From Acidisoma sp. L85 (GTDB lineage: Bacteria; Pseudomonadota; Alphaproteobacteria; Acetobacterales; Acetobacteraceae), in contig NZ_LMUQ01000061.1 of NCBI RefSeq assembly GCF_009765865.1, positions 50,159 to 114,158 on the forward strand: a stretch of DNA of 64,000 nt, written 5' to 3'. Of this stretch, positions 1 through 8,081 are shown piece after piece. A model generated the notes under the pieces. That model worked only from the letters and a program-made list of their open reading frames with translations, made no database searches and was not told the origin of the DNA. Positions within the stretch are counted from its first letter, which is position 1. Every line of letters begins with the position of its first letter. The position numbers were made by a program, and so were the translations under genes.

Positions 1-651
1 AGCAGACGCATAGGCGGCGGCGAGCGCGCCGAGCACGCACCCCGTCGCGGTCACGCGCGGCAACCAGGCGCTGCCGCCCGAGACGCGCACCAAAATGATC
101 CGCTCGCCGACCCGCCCCACCACATGATCGATCGGGCCGGAGGCCGAGACGGTAGCGGCATGCACCAGCAGCGCCACCGCGGCGGGCACCGCCGCCGGGG
201 CGTCGATGGCGCTATCGACCCCTCGCCCGCCCGCGCCGAGGCCCGCCAGGCCGATGATCTCCGAGGCATTGCCGCGGATGATCGCAGGTCGGTCGCGCAG
301 CAATTCAACGGCGATCTGGCCGCGCCACGGCAGGCCGCCAGCGCCGATCGGGTCGAGCACCCAGGGCCGCCCGGCGGCGCGCGCCGCGGCGGTGGCGAGC
401 CGCATACCCTCGACCTGCGCCGCCGTCGGCGTACCGAGATTGACCAGCACGGCATCCGCAATGCCGGCGAAGAGGCCGGCCTCCTCCGGGTTGTCGACCA
501 TCGCCGGAGCGGCGCCCACCGCGAGCAGCACATTCGCCATGAAATTGGTCGAGACGGCATTCGTCAGGCACTGGACGAGCGGCGCCTTCGCCCGCAGCGC
601 GTGTTGCGCCGCCACGACATCCTCAAGCCCCGGCGCATGATCCAGCGTCAT
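1..651 (-). CDS. thiM: Hydroxyethylthiazole kinase (5' part)
   Basis: The reading frame starts at an ATG read leftwards from 651 and stays open for 217 codons to the window edge, so the C-terminus is outside. The translation begins MTLDHAPGLEDVVAAQ and carries the ThiM family landmarks: the substrate segment around residues 28-50 (PLVQCLTNAVSTNFMANVLL), the DPIGAGG stretch near residue 100, IRGNASEI near 130, and the C-terminal ATGCVLGAL anion-hole segment. ThiM phosphorylates 4-methyl-5-(2-hydroxyethyl)thiazole in thiamine salvage, normally about 260-270 residues. It is divergent from mbfA. I looked for a TPP riboswitch in the 137-base gap and did not find one. Other thi genes, if linked, would lie left of the window. 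Confidence 0.93.
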   Translation of the reverse strand, partial: MTLDHAPGLEDVVAAQHALRAKAPLVQCLTNAVSTNFMANVLLAVGAAPAMVDNPEEAGLFAGIADAVLVNLGTPTAAQVEGMRLATAAARAAGRPWVLDPIGAGGLPWRGQIAVELLRDRPAIIRGNASEIIGLAGLGAGGRGVDSAIDAPAAVPAAVALLVHAATVSASGPIDHVVGRVGERIILVRVSGGSAWLPRVTATGCVLGALAAAYASA

Positions 652-711
652 AACCCATCCCTCAAAGCGATCAGCCGACACCTATGACACAGGCGCCGGA
701 GGTCTAGAACC

Positions 712-738
712 CGATGCGAATGCGAGCGATTCGCATCG
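712..738. promoter_or_regulatory. Fur-like iron operator before mbfA
   Basis: Two perfect 10-base inverted arms, CGATGCGAAT and ATTCGCATCG, flank a 7-base centre. The inner 19 bases parse as GCGAAT GCGAGC G ATTCGC, the same 6-6-1-6 hexamer layout as the classical Fur box, with a GC-rich alphaproteobacterial flavour. It sits 50 bases before mbfA and 60 bases before the divergent thiM start. Since mbfA exports or stores iron and is iron-regulated in other alphaproteobacteria (by Irr/Fur-family regulators), an operator here is expected. The palindrome is seen directly; the regulator identity is inference, and Irr is the main alternative. Confidence 0.6.
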
Positions 739-788
739 TTTCGATCTCGACTTGATCGTTCCGGGCGCGATCGTCAGACTCCAGCGCG

Positions 789-1745
789 ATGCGCAACTTC
801 TCCGACCTCTCCGAACGCGAAATCCTGGCCCTGGCCATCGGCAACGAGGAGGAGGATGGCCGCATCTATGCCGATATGGCGGAGAGCCTGCGCACCGACT
901 ATCCGAGCACCGCGCATGTCTTCCTGGAGATGGCGCAGGAGGAAAGTGGCCACCGCCATGACCTGCTCACGCTGTATCAGGAGAAATTCGGTGACCATAT
1001 TCCGCTGATCCGCCGGCAGGACATTCGCGGCTTCATCGCGCGCAAGCCGGTGTGGCAGATCCGGCCACTCTCTGTCGCCATGGCACGGGCTCACATGCAG
1101 TCGATGGAGGTCGAGGCCTTCCAATTCTACACCCGTGCCGCCGCACGCAGCCAGGACGCCTCGATCCGCAAGCTGCTCGGCGACCTCGCCTTGGCCGAGA
1201 CCGCGCATGAGCTGCGCGCCGATGATCTGGTGGAGCGGAACCTTGGCGAGGAGGCGCTGCATAGCGAGGACGAGGCGGCTCGCCGCTCCTGGCTGCTCCG
1301 CGTCATCCAGCCGGGTCTGGCCGGGCTCATGGACGGCTCGGTCTCGACCTTGGCGCCGCTTTTCGCGGCCGCCTTCGCGACAGGCAATACGTGGTCGGCC
1401 TTCCTGGTCGGGGTTTCCGCGTCACTTGGCGCGGGCATCTCGATGGCCTTCGCAGAGGCGCTTTCAGATAACGGAAGCCTCACCGGCCGTGGGTCGCCGG
1501 TGGTTCGCGGCTTGGTCTGCGGGCTGATGACGACGATCGGCGGCCTCGGACACAGCCTGCCCTTCCTCCTGCACGACTTCCACACGGCACTGTTCCTCGC
1601 CATCGCCGTGGTGCTGGTGGAACTCGGCGTGATCAGCTGGATCCGCTGGAAATACATGGACACGCCACCGATCTCGGCGACGATTCAGGTAGCGCTCGGC
1701 GGTGCGCTGGTCTTCGCGACGGGGGTGTTAATCGGGAACAGCTAG
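789..1745 (+). CDS. mbfA: Membrane-bound ferritin, iron exporter MbfA
   Basis: A 318-residue protein with two parts. Residues 1-150 form a ferritin-like (rubrerythrin/erythrin) domain with repeated carboxylate and His motifs: EEEDGRIY near 20, EESGHRHDL near 52, HMQSMEVEAFQFY near 102 and ETAHELRADDL near 132. Residues about 170-318 are a membrane domain related to VIT1/CCC1 iron transporters (GLMDGSVSTLAPLFAAAFAT then several hydrophobic helices). In rhizobia MbfA is an inner-membrane iron exporter protecting against iron and peroxide stress, mainly at acid pH. The start matches the family N-terminus, though no good Shine-Dalgarno is visible. It stands alone, divergent from thiM, behind a Fur-like palindrome. 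Confidence 0.92.
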   Translation: MRNFSDLSEREILALAIGNEEEDGRIYADMAESLRTDYPSTAHVFLEMAQEESGHRHDLLTLYQEKFGDHIPLIRRQDIRGFIARKPVWQIRPLSVAMARAHMQSMEVEAFQFYTRAAARSQDASIRKLLGDLALAETAHELRADDLVERNLGEEALHSEDEAARRSWLLRVIQPGLAGLMDGSVSTLAPLFAAAFATGNTWSAFLVGVSASLGAGISMAFAEALSDNGSLTGRGSPVVRGLVCGLMTTIGGLGHSLPFLLHDFHTALFLAIAVVLVELGVISWIRWKYMDTPPISATIQVALGGALVFATGVLIGNS

Positions 1746-1771
1746 AGGGCCCGGGGCATCAAGTGAGGAGA

Positions 1772-2746
1772 TCAGCGAAGAAACAACGCCAGCAGCAACA
1801 ACACGCCGGCCTGGCACCAGCACGCGACACGGTACAGCCGGAGCGCGGCGCGGATGTCGGCAGCGGTCAGCGCGGCGCGGCCGTCGCCCATCCAGCCATC
1901 CTCCACCAGCGTCTCGCCATAGACGCGTGGCCCGGCGAGGCGGAGGCCGAGAACTCCGGCCATCGCCGCCTCCGGCCAGCCCGCATTCGGCGAACGGTGG
2001 TGGCCCGCGTCTCGCCCGATGGCGCGGGCGCCGCTTCGCCAATCCCCGCCCGTGACGAGAGCAGCGAACAGCAAGAGCGCTGCCGAAAGCCGGGATGCCG
2101 GCAGGTTCACCACATCGTCGAGCCGCGCCGCCGCCCAGCCGAAGGCGAGGTGACGGGATGTCCGATGGCCGATCATGCTGTCGGCGGTATTGATCGCCTT
2201 GTAGGTCGCCATGCCGGGCAGGCCGCAACAAGCGCCCCAAAATACGGGCGCCACCACGCCATCCGAGAAGTTCTCCGCGAGACTCTCGATGGCCGCGCGG
2301 CAGATGCCGGCCTCGTCGAGGAAAGCCGGATTACGACCAACGATTTGCGCGACCGCCACGCGCCCGGCATCGACACCCCCACGCTCCAGCCCGCCGGCCA
2401 CCGCCGCGACATGAGTGTGCAAACTGCGCTGCGCGAGCAGGCTGGAGGCGAACAGCGCCAGCAGCAACAGGCCCAGCCAACGGCCGAGCAGACGCAGCGC
2501 CAGCACCTGCAACAGGACCATGGCGAGCACGACGATGAGGAGGATGAGCAGCAAAGCCGCCACGCCGCGAAAGCGCCGCCGCGCATCTGACACTACGGGA
2601 TCGTTCACGCTGGTATCGAGCCGGGCGATCAGCGCACCGACCCAGGAAACGGGATGGCGGATGCGGCGAAACAGCGTGTCCGGATAGCCCAGCGCCGCCT
2701 CGAGCGCGACAGCGCCGAGGGTCAGCGTGAGTGCCGTCGCGGTCAC
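1772..2746 (-). CDS. cobD: Adenosylcobinamide-phosphate synthase
   Basis: About 324 residues. It closes the aminopropanol arm of cobalamin by attaching it to adenosylcobyric acid (CbiB/CobD family, integral inner membrane). Support: N-terminal hydrophobic helix followed by RRIRHPVSWVGALIARLD, the cluster AAIESLAENFSDGVVAPVFW near 160-180, then YKAINTADSMIGHR and a C-terminal SPNAGWPEAAMAG segment, all hallmarks of the family. I place the start at the GTG at 2746, which overlaps the TGA of the upstream FUSC gene as GTGA; an in-frame ATG-like start at 2782 would need a 40-base overlap. No other cob gene is next to it, so its grouping with an efflux pair looks positional. Confidence 0.92.
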   Translation of the reverse strand: MTATALTLTLGAVALEAALGYPDTLFRRIRHPVSWVGALIARLDTSVNDPVVSDARRRFRGVAALLLILLIVVLAMVLLQVLALRLLGRWLGLLLLALFASSLLAQRSLHTHVAAVAGGLERGGVDAGRVAVAQIVGRNPAFLDEAGICRAAIESLAENFSDGVVAPVFWGACCGLPGMATYKAINTADSMIGHRTSRHLAFGWAAARLDDVVNLPASRLSAALLLFAALVTGGDWRSGARAIGRDAGHHRSPNAGWPEAAMAGVLGLRLAGPRVYGETLVEDGWMGDGRAALTAADIRAALRLYRVACWCQAGVLLLLALFLR

Positions 2747-3879
2747 GCGGCGCGCCGCGTCCGCACCGGTGGCGGCGGCCACACCACCACCACCGCACCG
2801 AGCACGAGGCAGCCGATGGCGATGCCGACCAGCCGTTGAAATCCCGGCGTGATACTGGTCGCCGGGCCTGGTCCCTGCACAAGAGTCACGATGAAGGCGA
2901 AACAGAACTGCGTGCCGACGTAGGAAAGGCCGGAGCGGCCGCCTTGAATATGGACGCCGATACCCACGCCCAAGGCCAGCGTCAGGCCATAGAGTGGCAG
3001 GCTGTCGCCGGCGAGAGGCAGCAACAGCAGCGCCAGCAGGCCGCCCATGACGCAGCCGAGCACGCGATAGACCGCACGCTGATAGATCGCGGCTATCCCC
3101 TCTTGCTCCACGACGGTCGCCGGCATGATCATGACGATGAAGGAAGTGACCGCCGTCGCGGAAATGTCGGTGATGCTGAAGGCGCGCCAGACCAGGGGCA
3201 GCGACCCCACCGCGATGGCCGCCCGGCTCGCATGCGCCAGGATGGCGGCATGGTCACGGCGCCAATTCTCATCGAGCAGGCGGCGCAGCGTGAGACGGCT
3301 GCCGGGCGAGGGCAAAGGCTGCGGCGGCGGCGCGCTGGGCTGCCGGAACAGCTCGAACAAACCCGAGACGACGATGCCGCAGAGCGTGCCGATGCCGACC
3401 TCCGCAATCCGCGTGCTCGCGAAGTCTATCGTGTCGGCGGGTGACGCGAAGGCCGCGGTCATGACCATTGCCGCGGTGACACCGAACAGCACCCAGGCAT
3501 AGCTCGCGACGCTGACCGTCGATTGGTAGACGCAGACAAAGGTGACGACGACGAAGGTCACCATGAGCAGCGGGACCGAGGCGGATGTATAGCGGGCGAG
3601 GCCGAAGCCGAGTGCAGCGCCCGCCAGGGTGCCGAGCATGCGCTGGCCGCCGCGCGGCGCTGATTCTCCGAAACTGGTACGCATGACGAGAAAGCCGCTT
3701 AGCGCGGCCCAGGCATTGTCCTCGAGATGAAAGGCGCAGGAGACGGCGGTCGCCAGCAGAACCGCAAGCACAGCTTTGACCGGTTCGCGCCAGGTGCTGA
3801 GATCCGCCGCCAATGCCCGCGTTTCCTGCCAAAGCGCGCTCGGGATCGGACGCAGCGCGTCGAGGGCGGGAGAGGACAT
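2743..3879 (-). CDS. FUSC-family inner-membrane efflux protein
   Basis: 378 residues. The N-terminal half has several hydrophobic helices (from about residue 35: VKAVLAVLLATAVSCAF, then WAALSGFLVMRTSFGES), a central hydrophilic loop of about 60 residues rich in prolines, and a second set of helices. This is the fusaric acid resistance / AaeB-like (FUSC) organisation, though shorter than AaeB (about 650 residues). The ASAPRGGQR-like segment after the second helix matches the conserved family loop. It follows an HlyD-type adaptor gene by 6 bases, so the two likely form an export unit for aromatic acids or similar compounds. No outer-membrane factor is encoded nearby. Substrate is unknown. Confidence 0.8.
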   Translation of the reverse strand: MSSPALDALRPIPSALWQETRALAADLSTWREPVKAVLAVLLATAVSCAFHLEDNAWAALSGFLVMRTSFGESAPRGGQRMLGTLAGAALGFGLARYTSASVPLLMVTFVVVTFVCVYQSTVSVASYAWVLFGVTAAMVMTAAFASPADTIDFASTRIAEVGIGTLCGIVVSGLFELFRQPSAPPPQPLPSPGSRLTLRRLLDENWRRDHAAILAHASRAAIAVGSLPLVWRAFSITDISATAVTSFIVMIMPATVVEQEGIAAIYQRAVYRVLGCVMGGLLALLLLPLAGDSLPLYGLTLALGVGIGVHIQGGRSGLSYVGTQFCFAFIVTLVQGPGPATSITPGFQRLVGIAIGCLVLGAVVVVWPPPPVRTRRAA

Positions 3880-3885
3880 GGCCGA

Positions 3886-4944
3886 TTAGAAGAGAATGAA
3901 GACGCGGGCGTCGGAGCCCATGAAGCGCTCGTCTTCAGGCGGTGGATTATCGAGGGTGAAGCGCACGGGCAAGCGGCGGGCGAGCCGGATCCAATCGACG
4001 GTCGGGGAAACATAGGGCAGCAGGCCGGGATCCTCCTGACTGCGGCGGATACCGGGCGCGACCCCTTGCACGCGCGCCCGGAAAAAATGCCAGGGCTGCG
4101 TGTCGAGCCAGACCCAGGCGACGGCGCCGGGATGGAGATGACGCAGCACCGATTCCTTGTAATTCGCGACGACACGCCAGCCATCCGCCGCGATCAGGGC
4201 GATCATCGGCGTGCTGGCATCCGCCATATCACCGACACGCAAGGTGAGATGTGCCACTCGCCCGGCGACCGGCGCGACTATTTTCGTTCTTGCGAGGCGC
4301 CAGAGCGCGATCAGCCGGTTGGCCTCGGCGGCGCCGAGCGCGATCTCGTGCAGCCGCAGCGTTTGTTGCGCCGCGATCACCGCGGATTGGGCAGCGCGGA
4401 GCCGGTCGGTGGTGCGCTGTTCGGTCGTCTGCGCCTCCTGCAGAGCCTGCACGGAAGCGAAGCCCGCATGATTCAGGCTGGTGGCGCGCGTGAGGTCGGA
4501 TTCCGCGAGGCGCAGCTGTGCCAGGGCGCCGGCTCGCGCGTCGGTGGCACTTTCCAGCAAGGTTTGGTCGATTGGCAGCTGCGAACTTGCCTGCGCGGCG
4601 TCCGCCGTGGCGCGGTCGAGTTCATATTTGTAGGGCGTGGGGTCGATGGTGAAGAGCGGCGCTCCGGCGGCGACCAGTTGATTGTCCTGGATATCGACGG
4701 AAGCGATCGGCCCGGTCACCTGCGGCGCGATGGAAACGAGGTCGGAGGTGAGGAAGGCGTCATCCGTGAAGGCGAAGACATAGCCCGAGCCGATCCAAAG
4801 CAGCAGGATCGCGATCAGGCAGCCGAAGATTGTCAGTATGCGGCGGCGATACGGCGAGGCGCGCGGCGGATCCGGCACTACCGACACCGGGGTCGCTTCG
4901 GGGATGGTGGTGACGATGGCCGGTTGTTGCGGGTTGTCAGCCAT
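3886..4944 (-). CDS. HlyD/EmrA-family periplasmic adaptor
   Basis: 352 residues with a cytoplasmic N-terminus, one membrane anchor at about 32-52 (ILTIFGCLIAILLLWIGSGYVF), a biotinyl-lipoyl-like segment (DLVSIAPQVTGPIASVDIQDNQLVAAG), a central coiled-coil rich in Ala, Gln and Glu from about 105 to 215, the closing lipoyl half (TKIVAPVAGRVAHLTLRVGD) and a beta-barrel region. This is the membrane-fusion protein of tripartite or bipartite efflux. A GAGGG Shine-Dalgarno lies just before the ATG. It is directly followed by the FUSC gene, giving an AaeA/AaeB-type pair. The gene lies 48 bases after lpxK, so it could be the tail of that operon or have its own promoter. Confidence 0.87.
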   Translation of the reverse strand: MADNPQQPAIVTTIPEATPVSVVPDPPRASPYRRRILTIFGCLIAILLLWIGSGYVFAFTDDAFLTSDLVSIAPQVTGPIASVDIQDNQLVAAGAPLFTIDPTPYKYELDRATADAAQASSQLPIDQTLLESATDARAGALAQLRLAESDLTRATSLNHAGFASVQALQEAQTTEQRTTDRLRAAQSAVIAAQQTLRLHEIALGAAEANRLIALWRLARTKIVAPVAGRVAHLTLRVGDMADASTPMIALIAADGWRVVANYKESVLRHLHPGAVAWVWLDTQPWHFFRARVQGVAPGIRRSQEDPGLLPYVSPTVDWIRLARRLPVRFTLDNPPPEDERFMGSDARVFILF

Positions 4945-4992
4945 GTCCCTCGACGGCTCCGTCTGCCGGCCGCAGATTATGGGGCCGGCCGT

Positions 4993-5955
4993 TCATTGCA
5001 ACGCCTGGTTGAGCAAAGCGTCGATTTGACCGGGATCTTCCCAGCTTAATGTGACGCCGGCGACATCAACGCGCTCCCGCCAGGCTGGCGGCAAGCGAAC
5101 GGCGTCCTTCGGCGTGGTGACAAGTCTCAACCCGGACGCCGCCGCGCGTTCGAGCAGGCGGGCTAGATCCCGCTCGGCATAGGCATGGTGATCGGGAAAG
5201 GCCTGCGTGGCGCGGAGCGAAACGCCCGATGCCCGGAGGCCGGCGAAGAATTTCTCCGGCCGCCCGATGCCGGCGAAGGCGAGATAGTCAGTGCCGGGCG
5301 CGAGATCGCCGAGGTCCTGCACGAGCTTCGCCGCGAATAGCGGAATGCCGGATGGCAGCGCCGCGCGGGCGTCCTTGGCATCCTCGCCGATCAGGACCGC
5401 CGCTTGGCAACGCGCGGCCGCTGCGGCGATGGGTTCCCGCAGTGGACCGGCGGGCAGTAGTCGTCCATTGCCGAAGCCGGCGCCTCCATCGATCACCAGC
5501 AGGCTGCAGGATTTGAGCAGACCCGAATTCTGCAGTCCGTCATCCATGACGATGGCGCTGGCCCCCGCCGCCACCGCGGCGCGCGCGCCCGCCGCGCGGT
5601 CAGCCGCGATCCAGGTAGGCGCGCAAGCGGCGAGCAAAAGCGCCTCGTCCCCGACTTGCGCCGCGTCGTGGCGCTCCAGATCAACCCGCAGCGGTCCTTT
5701 CTCTCGCCCGCCATAGCCCCGCAGCAACGCGTGAGGCGTGAGCGCGCGGGACTGGAGGCGCTGCAGCAAATCCAGCGCAACAGTTGTCTTGCCCGAGCCG
5801 CCGACGCTCGCATTGCCGCAGCAGAACACCGGCACCGGCGCGCGCCACCCTGGCTTGGCGACGCGCCGGGCGGTCATCCAGCCGGTCACCATGGAGCCCG
5901 GGGCGAGCAGCCGTGGCAGACAGCCGTCCCGCGCCCAAAATTCCGGCGCCCTCAT
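4993..5955 (-). CDS. lpxK: Tetraacyldisaccharide 4'-kinase
   Basis: About 320 residues starting at MRAPEFWARDG. LpxK phosphorylates the 4' position of the lipid A disaccharide at the inner membrane. Seen: the P-loop-like GNASVGGSGKTTVALDLL near residue 50, LLRGYGG, GDEALLLA, VMDDGLQNSGL (the DDG catalytic region) near 125, FAGIGRPEKFF near 220 and a C-terminal VTTPKDAVRLP. The longer frame beginning at 6102 is rejected because the family N-terminus and the 5-base gap after waaA both fit 5955. It forms a run with waaA and the DUF374 acyltransferase, all acting on lipopolysaccharide. Confidence 0.95.
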   Translation of the reverse strand: MRAPEFWARDGCLPRLLAPGSMVTGWMTARRVAKPGWRAPVPVFCCGNASVGGSGKTTVALDLLQRLQSRALTPHALLRGYGGREKGPLRVDLERHDAAQVGDEALLLAACAPTWIAADRAAGARAAVAAGASAIVMDDGLQNSGLLKSCSLLVIDGGAGFGNGRLLPAGPLREPIAAAAARCQAAVLIGEDAKDARAALPSGIPLFAAKLVQDLGDLAPGTDYLAFAGIGRPEKFFAGLRASGVSLRATQAFPDHHAYAERDLARLLERAAASGLRLVTTPKDAVRLPPAWRERVDVAGVTLSWEDPGQIDALLNQALQ

Positions 5956-5960
5956 GCGAG

Positions 5961-7238
5961 TTACGCCGCGCGTGGTGTCGCGAGGTCGCGCAGCATCGCC
6001 GCGACCTCGGCCGGGATGGTCGAGAAACCGTCCAGGAGTTTCGCGCCGCGCTCGCCGCTGGCGGTGGTGCCCCAGGGGTCGCGCAGCCGCGCATCGACCC
6101 ACGGCGCGATCTCGTTGGCGTTCGGGATCTCGGTAAGCGCGCCGCCCTCCCGCAGCAGCGCCACGGTCTCGGTGAAGTTGGCGGTGTGGGGTCCGATGCC
6201 GACGGCGCGGGCGAGGCGGGCGGGCTCCGCCGGGTTCTGACCGCCATGCGGGATCAGGCTGCCACCGACAAAGGCCACCGGCGCCAGCCGATAGATCAGG
6301 CCAAGCTCGCCCACCGTATCGGCCACCCAGACTCCACCGCTCCGGGGAGGCGGCGCACCGAGGGAGCGCTGCGGCGCGCCGCCCGCCAGTTCGGCGATGG
6401 CCCCGCCGCGCTCCGGATGGCGCGGCACGATGATGGTGAGAATGCCGGGATGCGTCGCGGCGAGGCTCTGATGCGCGGCGAGCACCATCTCGTCCTCGCC
6501 ACGATGAAGGCTTGCGGCGATCCAGACCGGCCCGCCGATCAAGGTGGAGAGGTGGGACAGTTCCGCCTGATCCACCGGCAAGGGTGGCGCCGCGAGCTTG
6601 AGGTTGCCCGGCGGCAAGATCCGCGCATCCGAGGGGGCGATTGAGGCGAAACGCTCGGCATCGCCCGCGCTTTGCGGATGAATGAGCGCGAAGCCGCTGA
6701 GCAGTGCCCGCGCGGTTGCCGGCACCATGCGCCAGCGCGACAGGCTGCGCGCCGAAAGCCGCGCGTTGATGAGCATCAGCGGGATGCCGCGACGCCGCGA
6801 CGCGATGAGGAGATTCGGCCAGATCTCACTTTCGACAAAGCCCGCGGCATTCGGCCGCCAATGGTCGAGGAAACGACTTGCCCAGGCGGGCACGTCCAGC
6901 GGCACGAAACGGTGGATGACGCGCTCTGCCAGCCCCATCAGCGGCAGCCTTTGAGCCAGCAGCCGGGCCGCCGTGACGGTGCCCGTGGTGACCAGGAAAG
7001 TGCCAGGATCCCGCGCCAGTACCGCCAGCACCGGCAGGATCGAGGCGGTCTCGCCCAGGCTCGCGGCATGCAGCCAGAACAGCAGGCCGTCCGGGCGCGG
7101 CAGGCTCTCGATGCCCTCGCGCTCAGGCAGGCGGCCAGCGATCTCCTTACCGACGGCGAGGCGGCGGCGAAGCATGATACGCAGGGCCGGCGCGGCGATC
7201 CGGCCGAGGCCCGACCAGGCGCCGAGAGTAAGGCTCAT
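5961..7238 (-). CDS. waaA: 3-deoxy-D-manno-octulosonic acid transferase
   Basis: 425 residues. WaaA/KdtA moves Kdo from CMP-Kdo onto lipid IVA at the cytoplasmic face of the inner membrane. The N-terminus has a hydrophobic anchor, followed by LLFWLHAASLGE (the conserved HAxSxGE), VTTGTVTAARLL, a WRPNAAGFVESEIWPNLL stretch, and the C-terminal donor site with VPRHPERG, FVGGSLIPHGGQNPAEPA. Length is normal for the family. It is followed after 5 bases by lpxK and preceded by a DUF374 acyltransferase with a 12-base gap, so the three are probably co-transcribed. Confidence 0.96.
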   Translation of the reverse strand: MSLTLGAWSGLGRIAAPALRIMLRRRLAVGKEIAGRLPEREGIESLPRPDGLLFWLHAASLGETASILPVLAVLARDPGTFLVTTGTVTAARLLAQRLPLMGLAERVIHRFVPLDVPAWASRFLDHWRPNAAGFVESEIWPNLLIASRRRGIPLMLINARLSARSLSRWRMVPATARALLSGFALIHPQSAGDAERFASIAPSDARILPPGNLKLAAPPLPVDQAELSHLSTLIGGPVWIAASLHRGEDEMVLAAHQSLAATHPGILTIIVPRHPERGGAIAELAGGAPQRSLGAPPPRSGGVWVADTVGELGLIYRLAPVAFVGGSLIPHGGQNPAEPARLARAVGIGPHTANFTETVALLREGGALTEIPNANEIAPWVDARLRDPWGTTASGERGAKLLDGFSTIPAEVAAMLRDLATPRAA

Positions 7239-7250
7239 AGGCGGGCCCGA

Positions 7251-7964
7251 TCAGACATTGCAGAGGCGATCGCTCTGGCGGGAGACCGCGTCGATCGCCG
7301 CCGCGATCATCGGCACGAATTCGGCCCAACCCTGGCGCGGAACGAGGATCGCGGGACCACAGACAATGGCGCCGCGCCCGAAGGGAAACGGCACGACCAT
7401 GCTGTCCCAGCTCGGCAGCCGGAAATGCCAGCGGCATTGGGCGGCGGCGGGAACCACCGGCACGCCCGTCGCCGCCGCGACCTGCGCCACGCCAAAGGCC
7501 GCGACCTTCGCCGGTCCGCGCGGGCCATCCGGGGTGATCGCAACGTTATGCCCTTCCCTCAGTAACAGCAGCATCCGCCGAAGGCTCTCCCGCCCGCCTG
7601 AGGATGAGGAGCCGATGACTGTATCGAGGCCGAAACGGCCAACGACCCGGCCGATAAAACGCCCGTCATTGTGGCGGCTGACAAGGACATGCGTACGCAT
7701 CCTGATCCCCTCCTGCTGCGAGCGAAGGGCGAGGCGCGGCATCATGGGTAGCCGCTCGTGCCAGAAGGTGAGGATGCAGGGGTGACGGTTTTGGAAAACA
7801 GGTTCGAGGTGCTCCAGGCCCTCGAACTGCCACTGCGTGGTGCGCAAAACGAAGGCGAGATAGTTCCCAAGCGCCAGGGCGAAGAACCCCTTCAGCCAGG
7901 GGTGCCGCACGATGACCTTGAACGCCTTAGGGGTGCGGAACTTCGTGTTGCGGCTTTTCGCCAT
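7251..7964 (-). CDS. DUF374 lysophospholipid acyltransferase-like protein
   Basis: About 237 residues from MAKSRNTKFR. After a membrane-associated segment near 20-40 it shows CILTFWHERLPMMPR, then SRHNDGRFIGRVVGRFGLDTVIGSSSSGG and GHNVAITPDGPRGPAKVAAFGVAQVAAATGVPVVP, the diagnostic pattern of DUF374, an LPLAT-superfamily group found next to waaA in many alphaproteobacteria. A role in lipid A or lipid acylation is inferred from this context. An upstream in-frame TTG at 8000 has a GGGAG about 9 bases before it, so a 12-residue longer form is possible. Confidence 0.85.
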   Translation of the reverse strand: MAKSRNTKFRTPKAFKVIVRHPWLKGFFALALGNYLAFVLRTTQWQFEGLEHLEPVFQNRHPCILTFWHERLPMMPRLALRSQQEGIRMRTHVLVSRHNDGRFIGRVVGRFGLDTVIGSSSSGGRESLRRMLLLLREGHNVAITPDGPRGPAKVAAFGVAQVAAATGVPVVPAAAQCRWHFRLPSWDSMVVPFPFGRGAIVCGPAILVPRQGWAEFVPMIAAAIDAVSRQSDRLCNV

Positions 7965-8081
7965 GGCGCGGCCGGTAGCATGGCGGGTCCCCGGCGGCAA
8001 ACGACTGATCTCCCAATTCCTTTGCCACGGGTCATTTCATATCGATGTTGCATCCTTATGCCGCCCGCGAGATGGTGAGGC

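Noticed and set aside
652-788. TPP riboswitch before thiM
   Set aside because: The conserved CUGAGA and the second-helix consensus are absent, and the gap contains an operator-like palindrome instead.
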